A stretch of DNA of 64,000 nt from Pyxicephalus adspersus. Lineage: Eukaryota; Chordata; Amphibia; Anura; Pyxicephalidae. The position numbers and the translations under genes are program-made. The first letter of the stretch is position 1. Each line of letters begins with the position of its first letter. The stretch spans positions 153,977,991-154,041,990 of the forward strand of contig NC_092859.1 of NCBI RefSeq assembly GCF_032062135.1, in the 5' to 3' direction. Below are positions 9,426-18,880 of this stretch, in pieces. Below the pieces are notes generated by a model, which was not told where the DNA came from, did not search any database, and saw nothing but the letters and a program-made list of their open reading frames with translations.

Positions 9426-10151
9426 TAGTTTCACAGCACATTGCATGCAATTATAATGCATGCTTAATTTGTTTAATGCATGGTACATTGTGCATTAGTG
9501 TGGCAATGCATTGCTAAGGTGAGCTTGGGGCATCATTAGCAATGAATTGCATGGCAGGTCACTGACACATTTGCTGTGCTGTGCATTCATGCAACAAACC
9601 AGTGTGCACAATCTTGAAAATAGCTTGAAACTCCATGTAGCACAAGCAATAGTTTCAGTTGTTTACTACATCTTTTTTTTTATTGCACTGCATGAGCAAA
9701 GCACTGGGTCACTGAATGTACATATATCTATATCTTGGAAAAAGGGTTCCCATCAGAACATTTCCCCTTGTGTCCAGTTCTATAGAAATATGACTCATGA
9801 TGGTGTTTCTGTAGAAAAAATGATGACAATAACTTCATAATGTTGAAGGGTTTTGTCAAAGACCCATGATCAGCTCTCTTCCAGTTCTTTTAAGTACTCG
9901 ATTGGGCAGAAAGCCCCCAATATCGGAATTTATTGCCTAGAAAGCATGTCCTGATTTCTTAATGAATTGTGTGGGCAGCTGTGTGTGGCAATAACAAGGC
10001 GTGTATAGCCCGGTTATAAATTGACCCCATTTTCAGAATAGAAATAGGCAGAATAGAAAGTTGGCTGTGTAATAAGTTTACATACAATTCTGTATTCGGG
10101 AACATTCCAAAAGCTTGCAATGTTCTATCTAGAATTAGTCCAGTATTTTCC
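9426..10151. other. No recognised feature
   Basis: Intergenic sequence. A region near 9430-9560 is rich in 'tgcat' and 'gcattg' words, but I see no clean repeat unit. A 97-codon ATG frame (9547-9840) has no recognisable motif. Confidence 0.4.
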
Positions 10152-10287
10152 CCAGAATTTTATTTAAGGTGGGTGTCAGCCCCTGTATTGTGACCCAACT
10201 TTTCTGTAACCATCCAAAAACAGCCAGGTGGTTACTGAAATGTGCTGGGTGGTGCGCCCACCTAAAAAAGCCTGGGGAGAACCCTGC
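10152..10287 (+). repeat. Dispersed repeat family D, copy 3
   Basis: 'aggtgggtgtcagcccctgt', 'aaaaacagccaggtgg' and 'ctggggagaaccctg' match the other family D copies. It is slightly shorter than copy 1. Confidence 0.6.
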
Positions 10288-11144
10288 TAGTCTTGAAGGG
10301 AGCAACTTTTAATATTTCCAAAAAAAGTTTTTGATTGTTTTGTGATTGACAGATGGCAGAGATCACCTTAACATTTCTTTATATGTGGTCAGCTTTAGAC
10401 ACATAAAGTTAACCTGTGCTTTACCACAGGGAACAGGTATACTCGCTTTCCCATTCTTTCCATATTACTGGAAATGAAATCCTGCTTCATGGAGAACATG
10501 TTGGTCGTCCCTTTTGCCTGCTCATGCCCACGCAGGTGTTTAGCAATTGGCTATCCAGACACCAAAAACAATGAGAAAAGTCCTCAACCTTGTGCAAACT
10601 ACAACTAGAAGAACTTGGAGCTCTCATAGAAGGAATCGGCCATGGCTGGGGAAGGATGGGGGTGAATATATTAAAGTTTCACTTTAAATGAAATATGTTT
10701 ATATGTGACTTGCAGTGTTATGGGAAGCACAGTTGCAGTAACGAAGTCTCTATCTTATCTCATCTATCTTATGACATATATTCAAGTATATCACAGTGGT
10801 TTCTTGTCTTCCGGATGCCGCCCTTGAGTGGGCAATACTTGGATCCCGAAACTCTCAGTGACTCTTCTGTTGCCCACGTGGATTCTGCTTCCTAACATGC
10901 CGAGATATGAAACTATTGCATTCCTCCCGGCTCCTGTCACCCAGCGGGGTGAGTCATCTCATTCCCTCTCAATGTACGCAGAAGTTAACCTGCTATGTCC
11001 CTGCAGCCCAGGAACAAGTACACTGCATGCTTGGATGGAGCACAGGTTTTATTTGGTAAATGATGTGTAACTGTGTGCATACAATGAGGCACAAAGGGCT
11101 GCAGTGCAACTGAGAACATATTAGCAATGAAGCAAAGGAAAAGG
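10288..11144. other. No recognised feature
   Basis: Intergenic sequence with two overlapping short ATG frames (10695-10895, 10828-11070). Neither shows a domain or splice context I can support. Confidence 0.4.
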
Positions 11145-11660
11145 TCACCAAGCATTCAAAACATTAAAACCACCTGTGTGGGTGGTCCCTTTGCTTTCAG
11201 AACTCCGCTGGTTCATCGCAATGTGGACTGCACATGACCTCTGAGGGTGTCCTGTGACATCTGACAGCAGCAGAAGGTTTTTTAAGTTACAGCCTCCGCA
11301 GGCCTGGCGCCTTCCCATATTTTGTCCTGCTGCCATCTCTTCTCCAGGTAAACAATACATATACACTCGGATATCCATGTGATCTAAAAGAAAGCGTGAA
11401 TCATCAGACCACCTTCTTCCATTGCTTCATGGTCCACCTGCATGGCCATTGTTGGAGCTTTCGCTGGTGCACGGCGGCCCAATACACAACAAGCTGCACA
11501 ACAATGCACTTTGGATGACACCATTCATGGCCGACAGGTTTAACCAATTTGTATTACAGTAGCTCTTTTCTGTAAGATCCTTACCTCACTTTTACATATT
11601 GGTGCTCTTTGGGCTCCCATGACCAATACCGCCTGATGAGTGAATGGGTCACCCTTTAAC
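11145..11660 (-). pseudogene. Tc1/mariner transposase fragment (decayed)
   Basis: On the minus strand the open stretch 11145-11378 includes MDIRVYMYCLPGEE and MGRRQACGG, preceded by an SDDSRFLLDH stretch in the same frame. These match the 'W-S-D-E-S-R-F' block and 'grRqaggG' region of Tc1-like transposases common in fish and frogs; the first Asp of that block is one of the three catalytic DDE/D acidic residues. Upstream on the minus strand (11400-11660), sequence that reads like the preceding transposase domains is broken by stops and indels, and the element ends were not found. A transposase cuts and pastes the element through its terminal repeats; this copy cannot do so because most of the protein and probably the ends are gone. 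It is surrounded by non-autonomous repeats, none of which looks like its own ends. Confidence 0.7.
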
Positions 11661-11752
11661 TGCTGTAAGAAAGTTCCCAGTGTTATACTTTGATTCAGAT
11701 TTCATTAGATCAACAAAATTCATCGCCAAATATGTTCTGTTAGGGTCTTATT

Positions 11753-11977
11753 CAGTGTATCTCAACCAGGGTTCCTCCAGACGTTGTTAGTGGTTCCTTG
11801 AGCAATGAGCAGTTTGTGACTCTCAGGTCAGTTTTAGTGACACCAATGATCTATCTGTAAGGGTGACATTCTTCCCAATGTTCAGCAATGTAATAGGAAT
11901 TCTTCCCACTGACCCCCCCTGTGGATATAGTAAGTATAGAAGGGGTTCCCTGAAGACCTGAAAGTTTTTTAAGGGTT
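11753..11977. mobile_element. hAT-like element family C, copy 1 (truncated)
   Basis: Begins with the hAT-type end cagtgtatctcaacc, then 'agggttcctccagacgttg', 'agtgacaccaatgatc', 'gtaagggtgacattcttccc' and 'ggggttccctgaagacctga'. The expected far end (a gagaaacactg inverted repeat) is missing; family D sequence starts instead at about 11978. Confidence 0.6.
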
Positions 11978-12134
11978 GCAGGGTTCTCCCCTGGCCCTTT
12001 TATCTGGGCGCACCACCCGGCACTTTTCAGCACCCACCCGGCTGTTTTAGGGTGGTTACTAAAGAGCTTGGTCACAATACAGGGGCTGCCACCCACCTAC
12101 AATTTCTTCCCACCCGGCTTAAAAAAATTTCTGG
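11978..12134 (-). repeat. Dispersed repeat family D, copy 4
   Basis: 'caccacccggcacttttcag', 'acccacccggctgtttt' and 'caggggctgccacccaccta' match family D in minus orientation. It abuts the truncated family C element with no gap. Confidence 0.65.
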
Positions 12135-12269
12135 GTTGTGAACAGCTGGTCCAAAGCAATCAAATCATACAGCAACCCCAATAACAGAAAGAATGGCAAT
12201 ATTTGTACCCTATTAACCAGAATGATTTTGGCAAAAACACATTTCTCAATTTGCTTCTTGCTAATCTAA

Positions 12270-12274
<5 letters not shown>

Positions 12275-12314
<40 letters not shown>
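12275..12314. repeat. (TA)n microsatellite
   Basis: About 20 uninterrupted TA units. Confidence 0.9.
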
Positions 12315-12316
<2 letters not shown>

Positions 12317-12339
12317 TTATAATATTAATATAACAATAT

Positions 12340-12767
12340 TAATAATATATAGTATTTATATAGCACCAACATATTACGCAGCGCTGTATAAAGTTCTTAG
12401 TCATGTGACTAGCTGTCCCTCAAAGGGGCTCACAATCTAATGCCCCTATTATATTTTATTATTATTACACAGTATTTATATAGCACCAACATATTACGCA
12501 GCGCTGTATAAAGTTCTTAGTCATGTGACTAGCTGTCCCTCAAAGGGGCTCACAATCTAATGCCCCTACCATAGTCATATGCCATTACCACAGTCTAAGG
12601 GCAATTAGGGGAGAAGCCTATACACCTAATTGTTATGTGGGAGGAACCGGAGTCCCCGCAGGAAACCCACACAGACACAGAGAGAACCTGCAAACTCCAT
12701 GCAGATAATGTCCTGGCTGAGATTTAAACCTGGGACCCAGCGCTGCAAAGGCCGGAGTGCTGTCCTT
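12340..12767 (-). mobile_element. Full SINE with duplicated 3' tail (minus)
   Basis: Reading on the minus strand: head with 'actccggcctttgcagcgct' and box-B remnant, central domain ('catggagtttgcaggttctc'), then the L2-like tail. The tail is present twice: bases 12351-12448 and 12471-12568 are identical and offset by exactly 120 bases, each followed by its own TTA/AAT run. See findings. Confidence 0.75.
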
Positions 12768-12950
12768 CACATATATGTGATATTCACGCTTATATTATAA
12801 CTGATATCTGTCTGGATTTCTAGGAAGGTATCAGAAAGATATTACAACCCCTTTGCCCCTTGGCAGCTCTACCGGTCGTTATTTTTCAATGAAAGCACAA
12901 ACTTGGAGCGTATCTGCAGGATATTCAGTATTAAAGTAAACTCGCTCATT

Positions 12951-13262
12951 GTTATTATTAAACAGTATTTATATAGCAGCAACATATTCCGCAGCGCTGT
13001 ACAATAAATAAGGGTAGCAAATGACGCACAGATGCAGACATTGAGCCTGATTTATTAAAGCTCTCCAAGGCTGAAGAGGATACACGTTCTTCAATAAATC
13101 TGGGAGATCCAGCAAACCTGGAAAGGATTTCTTATAAGTAATTTGTTAGCAAATGTTTTAAATCCTGGTCCAGGTTTGCTGGATTTGCATTGCTGAAAGT
13201 GTATCCTCTCCAGCCTTGGAGAGCTTTAATTAATCAGGCCCAATGACGAAGGAGGAGGAGAG
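12951..13262 (-). mobile_element. L2 3' tail split by fold-back element
   Basis: 12951-13044 is an L2 tail in minus orientation that breaks off after 'gatgcagacattga'. It resumes at 13241 with 'caatgacgaaggaggaggag', the expected continuation. The piece between is fold-back element B1. Confidence 0.7.
13045..13240. mobile_element. Fold-back element family B, copy 1 (MITE)
   Basis: About 196 bp with long inverted ends: 'gcctgatttattaaagctct' at the left and its complement at the right, and inner arms 'ctggaaaggatttctt' / 'ccaggtttgctggat'. No coding capacity. Seven other copies lie in the window. Non-autonomous DNA transposon by structure; superfamily not assigned. Confidence 0.75.
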
Positions 13263-13976
13263 GTTTAAATGGCAGATTATTGATAAATGGTCAGTTATTT
13301 GTATGGGAAGTTTTATAGAAGTGCAGCAAGTCACCCCAAGGCTGATGCAAGTTTAGGCTTGGCTATGTTGGAATGAGTATTCTATGCTTCCTGTGTGATT
13401 AATGTGTGGCTGAATGTTTAACCTGCAAGTGGCGCAGAAGCTGTGTCTGTAAGATTTCCTCCTAGCAATGTAATTACAGACTATAAGAGAAGGATCTCGG
13501 CTGCCCGGACAAAGGTGTGGTCCATCCTACACTGTCTAGTCCAGCCGGGGTACAAATAACACAGAGCGGTGCCGCAGCTGTGCCGATACCATTCTATGTG
13601 CGGAATTTCCACTACATTTATGGTCATTTCTTCATGGCCTTGACCTGTAGCCTATATATCGCATTCAGAATTTCCCAGACATACCAGATGACCTTGCTGC
13701 AAGATGATACTGTCTGCTAAATGTCATTTTTTCCCCCAGGACAAACAAATGTTTCCCGAAAATCATTGATAAGAAGCAATGTTTATGGCCTTTTCTTGGA
13801 AGGCGCTTTTGGTTATTTTAGGGAGTTGTCAGGGGATTTTTGCAAGTTTTTTCTTACTTTGCTTATGTTTTCTTTGTGTTCTGTCCCTTTTTGGATAATT
13901 TTATATATAGTACAGGATGATTACAAGGTGTCCAAGGCTCCACAGCGTGTCCTTGGCCCTGCTGGGGTCTGTATGC
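13263..13976. other. No recognised feature
   Basis: Intergenic. Two ATG frames (13517-13720 and 13721-14014) are adjacent but carry no motif, and the second runs into a hAT-like repeat. I do not support them as genes. Confidence 0.4.
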
Positions 13977-14229
13977 TAGTGTTACCCAACTTTTTAACAT
14001 GCAGGAACCCTTGAAATAGCTTTCAGGTCTTCAAGGAACTCCTTCTATATATCGACAGATCACAGTATATTAGCATACGGACAGTGGGAAGAATTCCTCT
14101 TACATTGCTGGTCATTGGGAAGAATGTCACCCTTACACATATCCAAAAAGATCAGTTGAGTCACTTATACTGACCCGAGGGGTGCTAACTGCTCATTGCT
14201 CAAGCAACTTCTGGAGGAACCCTGATCTA
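13977..14229. mobile_element. hAT-like element family C, copy 2
   Basis: 'acccaactttttaacatgca', 'aacccttgaaatagctttca', 'gggaagaatgtcaccctta' and 'aacttctggaggaaccctga' give the family C order in the orientation opposite to copy 1. Near full length. Confidence 0.65.
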
Positions 14230-14495
14230 GAATATTGTTGCTGGAAAGAATCATTAATTAGAGGATTGGGGAGGTCCTTAGCTATTGCACATCAAATGAC
14301 AACATGAGACAATCATAGGCTTTCATATGGGGTGGCAAAAATCTTACAAACCTGTGGTGTTTGGGGCCCCTAAATGCCTCATTCACATCACACCCATTCA
14401 TTGGGCTGGCCAACTGCACCAAAACTCATCAATAAAAGCCGCATTTTGGCACAATGCACATCAGCATGTTGTGCTGCACAATGATATACCATTAG

Positions 14496-14780
14496 CGGCA
14501 CGGTGGCTCAGTGGTTAGCACTCCGGCCTTTGCAGTGCTGGGCCCCAGGTTTGAATCTCGGCCAGGACACTTTCCTGGGTTTCCTCCCCCATTCCAAAAA
14601 AACATGTAGTTAGGTTAATTGGCTTTCCCCCAATATTGCCCCTAGGCTGTATTAATGACATATGACCATGGTAGGGACATTAGATTGTGAGCTCCTTTAA
14701 CGGACAGCCAGTGACGTGACTATGGACTTTGTACAGCGCTGTGTAATATGTCAGTGCTATATAAATACTATGTAAAATTA
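14496..14780 (+). mobile_element. tRNA-headed SINE, internal deletion
   Basis: Head 'ggcacggtggctcagtggtt' (clean box A) and 'ggtttgaatctcg' (box B with a CpG change), a central domain shortened after 'gccaggacac', then 'agattgtgagctcc', 'tttgtacagcgctg' and 'gtgctatataaatact'. About 50 bases of the central domain are deleted. Confidence 0.8.
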
Positions 14781-15358
14781 ATGAATGATACCATGTTGCA
14801 CCATTGTAATTTAACATGGTGCAAATGGTCCCCTACCCTCCAAAACAATGGATTATAAATAAAATGTCACTGTCTGTATGAAGGACCTCAGATGGAAGCT
14901 GCTTTCTCTGACTCTCAGGGTAACTGCTGGCTATGGCAATGAAGCCTCTTATAATGAAGTGGAATGGATTTAGCTTCATTGCTCTCAAACCGAATCCCTT
15001 TTTCTGCTTTAAGTCCTGGCATATGTGCAGCTCTGGAGCGTTGGGGTTGTAACATTGGGGTTGCAATTCTCTGGAAATCTGAGGCCTTTTCCTACCTATT
15101 TCTGATCTGCATAGGTGCCATCCACCAACAATGCCATTTCTTATGATAAAGGCTTCTAAAGACTATTATGAATAAATCAGATGGACAGAATATTTTGTTT
15201 AATGGGTGAAATGTTCTTGCTTACTGCACTACAGCTCATTTCCTCTTAGTTGTATTCAGCTGGTGGGTCGGTTGTGTTAAATATGACCACATGATACCCG
15301 AAATACTAAATTCAATTGCTTTCAGACGGCATTTTTTGCCATTACAGTGGAGACCATA
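14781..15358. other. No recognised feature
   Basis: Intergenic sequence between a SINE and the paired fold-back elements. Short ATG frames only. Confidence 0.4.
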
Positions 15359-15570
15359 GGCCTGATTCATTAAAGCTCTCCATTAATGGTGAAGATGGAC
15401 TATCATGAGTGAACCTGGGTGATCCAACACACCCGGACTTGATCTGGTCCAGGATTGAAAACCTTTGCCAACTAGAAGCAAATTAAACTATTCCAGATTT
15501 CCTGAATCACCCAGGTTCTTCCAAGACAGTCTATCCTCTCCAGTCCTGAAGAGCCTTAATAAATTAGGCC
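15359..15570. mobile_element. Fold-back element family B, copy 2
   Basis: 'ggcctgattcattaaagctc' at the left and 'agagccttaataaattaggc' at the right, with inner 'gatggactatcat' / 'agacagtctatcct' arms. This is a variant subfamily shared with copies 7 and 8. Confidence 0.75.
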
Positions 15571-15778
15571 TGATTTATTAAAGCTCCCCAAGGCTGGAGA
15601 GGATACACTTTTATGAGTGAAGCTGGGTGATCCAGCAAACCTAAAATGGATCTGGTCCAGGATTCAAAACATTTGCTAGCAAATAGAAAAAAAATCCGTT
15701 CCAGGTTTGCTGGATCACCCAGCTTCACTGATGAAAGTGTATCCTCTCCAGCCTTGGAGAGCTTTAATAAATAAGGCC
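15567..15778. mobile_element. Fold-back element family B, copy 3
   Basis: Starts in the last four bases (GGCC) of copy 2 and runs to 'ctttaataaataaggcc'. Arms 'ggctggagaggatacact' and 'agtgtatcctctccagcc' are an exact inverted pair. Belongs to a different subfamily from copy 2. Confidence 0.8.
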
Positions 15779-16388
15779 CAATGTGTCTACAGGAGCTTGA
15801 GGGAGTCTGTTGTAGTCACAGGAAGTAGGTGGTGAGCTATAGTAGAATCTCCATCCATCCTATGGATAGGTGCACAGCTCCAGCCAATCACAACTACACA
15901 ATAAAGTTCTGAGTCTGTAAAGTTATTACCTAAAATTTAGCCAAATCAGCATGATTGCTGTAAGAATTTGTCTGATTTGGGTTCAAATGGAATGCTGACG
16001 TGAATGTTCAGCTTTGTCGCCATAAACATGAAAGGATTTACCAGAATATTTCATTTTTTGCAGAGTGCGTCATTGCTCATTTATTTGACTTTGTGTTGCA
16101 GAATCTTCACTTATTCTCCGTCTGAGAGGGAGCGGAATGATAAGTCACAAAGTTCACCTTGTCTGCTGTGTGATCTCTCCGTCATTTTAAAGTCACCTGC
16201 TGCCAGATTATTTTACTGATTTTTAAATATCACTGCAGGCAAAACACTCATCGCATTCTGGAACTTTATCATTCTTTATCTATGAGGAAATCCTGCCACT
16301 CGTCCCGGCATCTGGCGGAACAATACTAAAATAACTTCCAGCATCACTCTTTGAATATTTGTGCAGTGTATTCAACCATTGCCAATCC
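15779..16388. other. No recognised feature
   Basis: Intergenic. No repeat or exon recognised. Confidence 0.4.
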
Positions 16389-16425
16389 CTGATGAAGGGA
16401 GGCCCTTTAAACCCCTGAAATGTGT
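16389..16425 (+). other. CTGATGA-hairpin-GAAA motif
   Basis: CTGATGA, an A, a GGG...CCC stem, then GAAA followed by 'tgtgttg'. Same layout as the motifs at 22845 (minus), 36262 and 38915. The expected 'cgcgtt' after GAAA appears as 'tgtgtt', consistent with CpG decay. Confidence 0.4.
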
Positions 16426-16439
16426 TGAATTTAATTGAA

Positions 16440-16797
16440 CTTTCCCTTCCAATCCCTCCTCACTTCTTGTCCCACTTACCCTTCTGACCTGATAGAATAA
16501 TACTCCCCCTAGCCGCTCTCTCCGCTCCTCCAACGACCTACTAATGACATCCTCACTCATAACCTCATCACACGTACGTCTCCAAGACTTTTCTAGAGCT
16601 GCCCCGACTCTCTGGAATGGTCTCCTCATCCTTTTCCGCTTGCTCCTACTCTCTGCTCATTTAAAAGAGCGCTCAAAACTCAATGCTTCAACCTCACCTA
16701 CCCATCTTCTTCTGTCTCCTAAACCCTCACTACTCACCTACCATCACCAGTGCTGTGTAATATGTTGGCACTATATAAATTGGTATTATTATTATTA
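16440..16797 (+). pseudogene. L2-type LINE ORF2 C-terminus and 3' tail
   Basis: Reads through the last part of an L2-type non-LTR retrotransposon polyprotein. Recognisable pieces are 'SCPTYPSDLI', a SRSLRSSND block and 'RLQDFSRAAPTLWNGL', which is the conserved C-terminal 'saPrLWNsLP' type motif of L2/CR1 ORF2. Frames are broken by stops. A short 3' UTR and the tail 'gctgtgtaatatgttggcac' plus TTATTATTA follow. Aligns with the better copy at 25795-26430. 5'-truncated, as usual for LINEs. Confidence 0.65.
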
Positions 16798-16908
16798 ATA
16801 ATAAACAGGATTTATATATCGTCAACATATTACACAGCACTGTGAACAGGTGTTGCAAAAGACAGAGAGAACTCTGCCCTGAAGAGCTTGCAATCTAGGT
16901 GGATATTG
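16798..16908 (-). mobile_element. L2 3' tail, tail-to-tail with the previous copy
   Basis: 'aataaacaggatttatatat', 'catattacacagcactgtga' and 'gaagagcttgcaatctagg' form an L2 tail in minus orientation that directly abuts the plus-strand tail ending at 16797. Confidence 0.7.
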
Positions 16909-17321
16909 TATCACACAATAGGGGGGATTTTGATTTTTCACCAAAAATAAGTCCTGTGCTGGAATTCTTTAATATATTTTAGTTTCAGTTGCTCATGTTT
17001 GTGTCAGGTTTACTGTATGTAAAAATGGATGAATGACAGCCGCATGCTTAGTAACCTGACCCAGCGAGCAGAATGACAATGAGTAGATTTTGAAGGTATT
17101 TGTGCAGTTTGAGGCATTGGATTTACTTTCAGCAGCTATATTTTGTGGTTACAGATGTGCTGATTTTTATTGCAGGGTATATATATATCATGCATGCAAA
17201 TAATTATGAAGCTGCAACAAAAAGCATTCAGGTATGTTGTAGAAGTAAAAATATTTGATCAAATATTAGAACAATGTAAAAATCTGCACGACCGCCCATT
17301 AAATGTTTGTTGGTGCCAAGT
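16909..17321. other. No recognised feature
   Basis: Intergenic, AT-rich. A 72-codon ATG frame (17170-17388) ends in repeat sequence and is not supported. Confidence 0.4.
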
Positions 17322-17586
17322 ATGGCACATTGCAATCTCTAGATTGGTGTTTCTCAACCTTTTTAACATGGGGGAACCCTTGAATTAACTTTCAGGTCTC
17401 GGGGAACCCATTCTATAATTATTATATCCACAGCTCACAATACATTGGTGTGGAGGTCAGTGGGAAGAATGTCACCCTTACACATAGCCAAAAAGATCAT
17501 TGGTGTTACTTATAGTGACCTGAAAGGTGCAAATTGCTAAAGGAACCCCCAGCAACCTCTGGAGGAACCTTGCTTGGGAAACCCTG
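17322..17586. mobile_element. hAT-like element family C, copy 3
   Basis: 'ttggtgtttctcaaccttt' to 'aaccttgcttgggaaaccct', with 'gggaagaatgtcaccctta' and 'agccaaaaagatcattggtg' inside. The ~20 bases before it ('cacattgcaatctctag') also precede copy 5. Confidence 0.65.
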
Positions 17587-17782
17587 CCCTGGAGCATTGG
17601 TGCCCCATGCATGACCAGTAATTGCTAAGCCTGTGGCCCCAAACTTCCACATTCCCCTGCAGTTCTCATTAATTCCTCTTGCTGACCATCACTTTTATCT
17701 CCTACAGTGATGTCATTGCACTGGGCTGCTCGGTGCAATGGCAGCAATTATTGGTTATGAATTGGGCAACATGGCTCTACAC

Positions 17783-17915
17783 CAGTGTTTCTCAGCCAGG
17801 GTTCCTCAAGAGGTTGCTGGGGGTTGCTTGAGCAATGAGCAGTTTGTGCTTCTCAGGTCAGTATAAGTGACACCAATGATCTTTTTGGCTATCTGTAAGG
17901 GTGACATTCTTCCCA
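17783..17915. mobile_element. hAT-like element family C, copy 4 (half)
   Basis: 'cagtgtttctcagccagggt', 'ttgctgggggttgcttgag', 'aagtgacaccaatgatcttt' and 'gtaagggtgacattcttccc'. Only the half next to this end is present. Confidence 0.6.
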
Positions 17916-18678
17916 CTCCCTGGTGCAATGGCAGCAGGAAAATAAGGACAGGTTCTACTAAAAGCCTTTGCTCTCCCCATTGATTCCCAGGTCCTAAATT
18001 ATAGGTCATATGTTCTGATTAAAGTTTCTGATTACTTTGTAGGTGTGAATAATTTGCGTAAGTGACTTTAATATAAAAACCTGTAAAAACATCACCATTG
18101 TGCACAAACCTAATCTTATCTTCATGTTTTATTAACAATTCATGCACAATAATATTTTTCTGGGTGTGTTGTACCATATTTCTGAAACAGAAAAAATGCT
18201 CTCGTAAAAAGAAATTGACCCTTTAATGTGGTCTGGTGGATTTTTCCACCCGTGGTGTGCAGCAGCTGCTTTATCGGTATTGGGGAGTGTTCCCACCATT
18301 AAAATTATCAGCCAAGGGGAATGCTCCGGGCTGCATTACTTACCAGCCACTGAGCCCCACTGGTAATGAACACGGCAGGAAATGTTCCCATTGGTTGTTG
18401 GATATCAGGGGCAGGAATGCTCCCAACTGTGCAATGGTGCTAATACACAGAATATGTTTTGGCATTTGTTGCTTCTTGGTTGGGTCACTTCTGTGGCGCC
18501 ATAGAAAATCTACTTATTTTTTTAGAACTTGGATGCTACAATTAGCATGTAAGCGTATTGAGAATAGTTGTTATAGTAGTGCTTTAAAGCTTTCTCCATT
18601 TTGTATGTTATCACATGCTTTTCTATTAGATCAGTGTTTCTTGGCCTTTATAACATGGGAGACCAGATGGTGCCAGAT
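17916..18678. other. No supported gene
   Basis: Holds a 148-codon ATG frame (18236-18682) that resembles no family I know and ends inside a repeat. No splice context or codon pattern supports it. Confidence 0.4.
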
Positions 18679-18880
18679 ATAGCACATTGCAATCTCTAGA
18701 TTGGTGTTTCTCAAACTTTTTAACATGAGGGAACCCTTGAAATAACTTTCAGGTCTCAGGGAACCTCTTCTATAATTACTATACCCACAGATCACAGTAT
18801 ATTAGTATAGTGGCCAATGGGAAGAATTCCTCTTACATTGCTAGCCATTGGGAAGAATGTCACCCTCACAGATAGCCAAG
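18679..18880. mobile_element. hAT-like element family C, copy 5, with duplicated flank
   Basis: 'agcacattgcaatctctaga' then 'ttggtgtttctcaaactttt' repeats the flank-plus-element junction seen at 17322-17370, so this is a duplicate of copy 3 and not a fresh insertion. Ends near 'cacagatagccaa'. Confidence 0.6.

Noticed and set aside
18236..18682. 148-codon plus-strand ORF
   Set aside because: No recognisable motif, ends inside a repeat and has no splice context; length is within chance for 64 kb in six frames.
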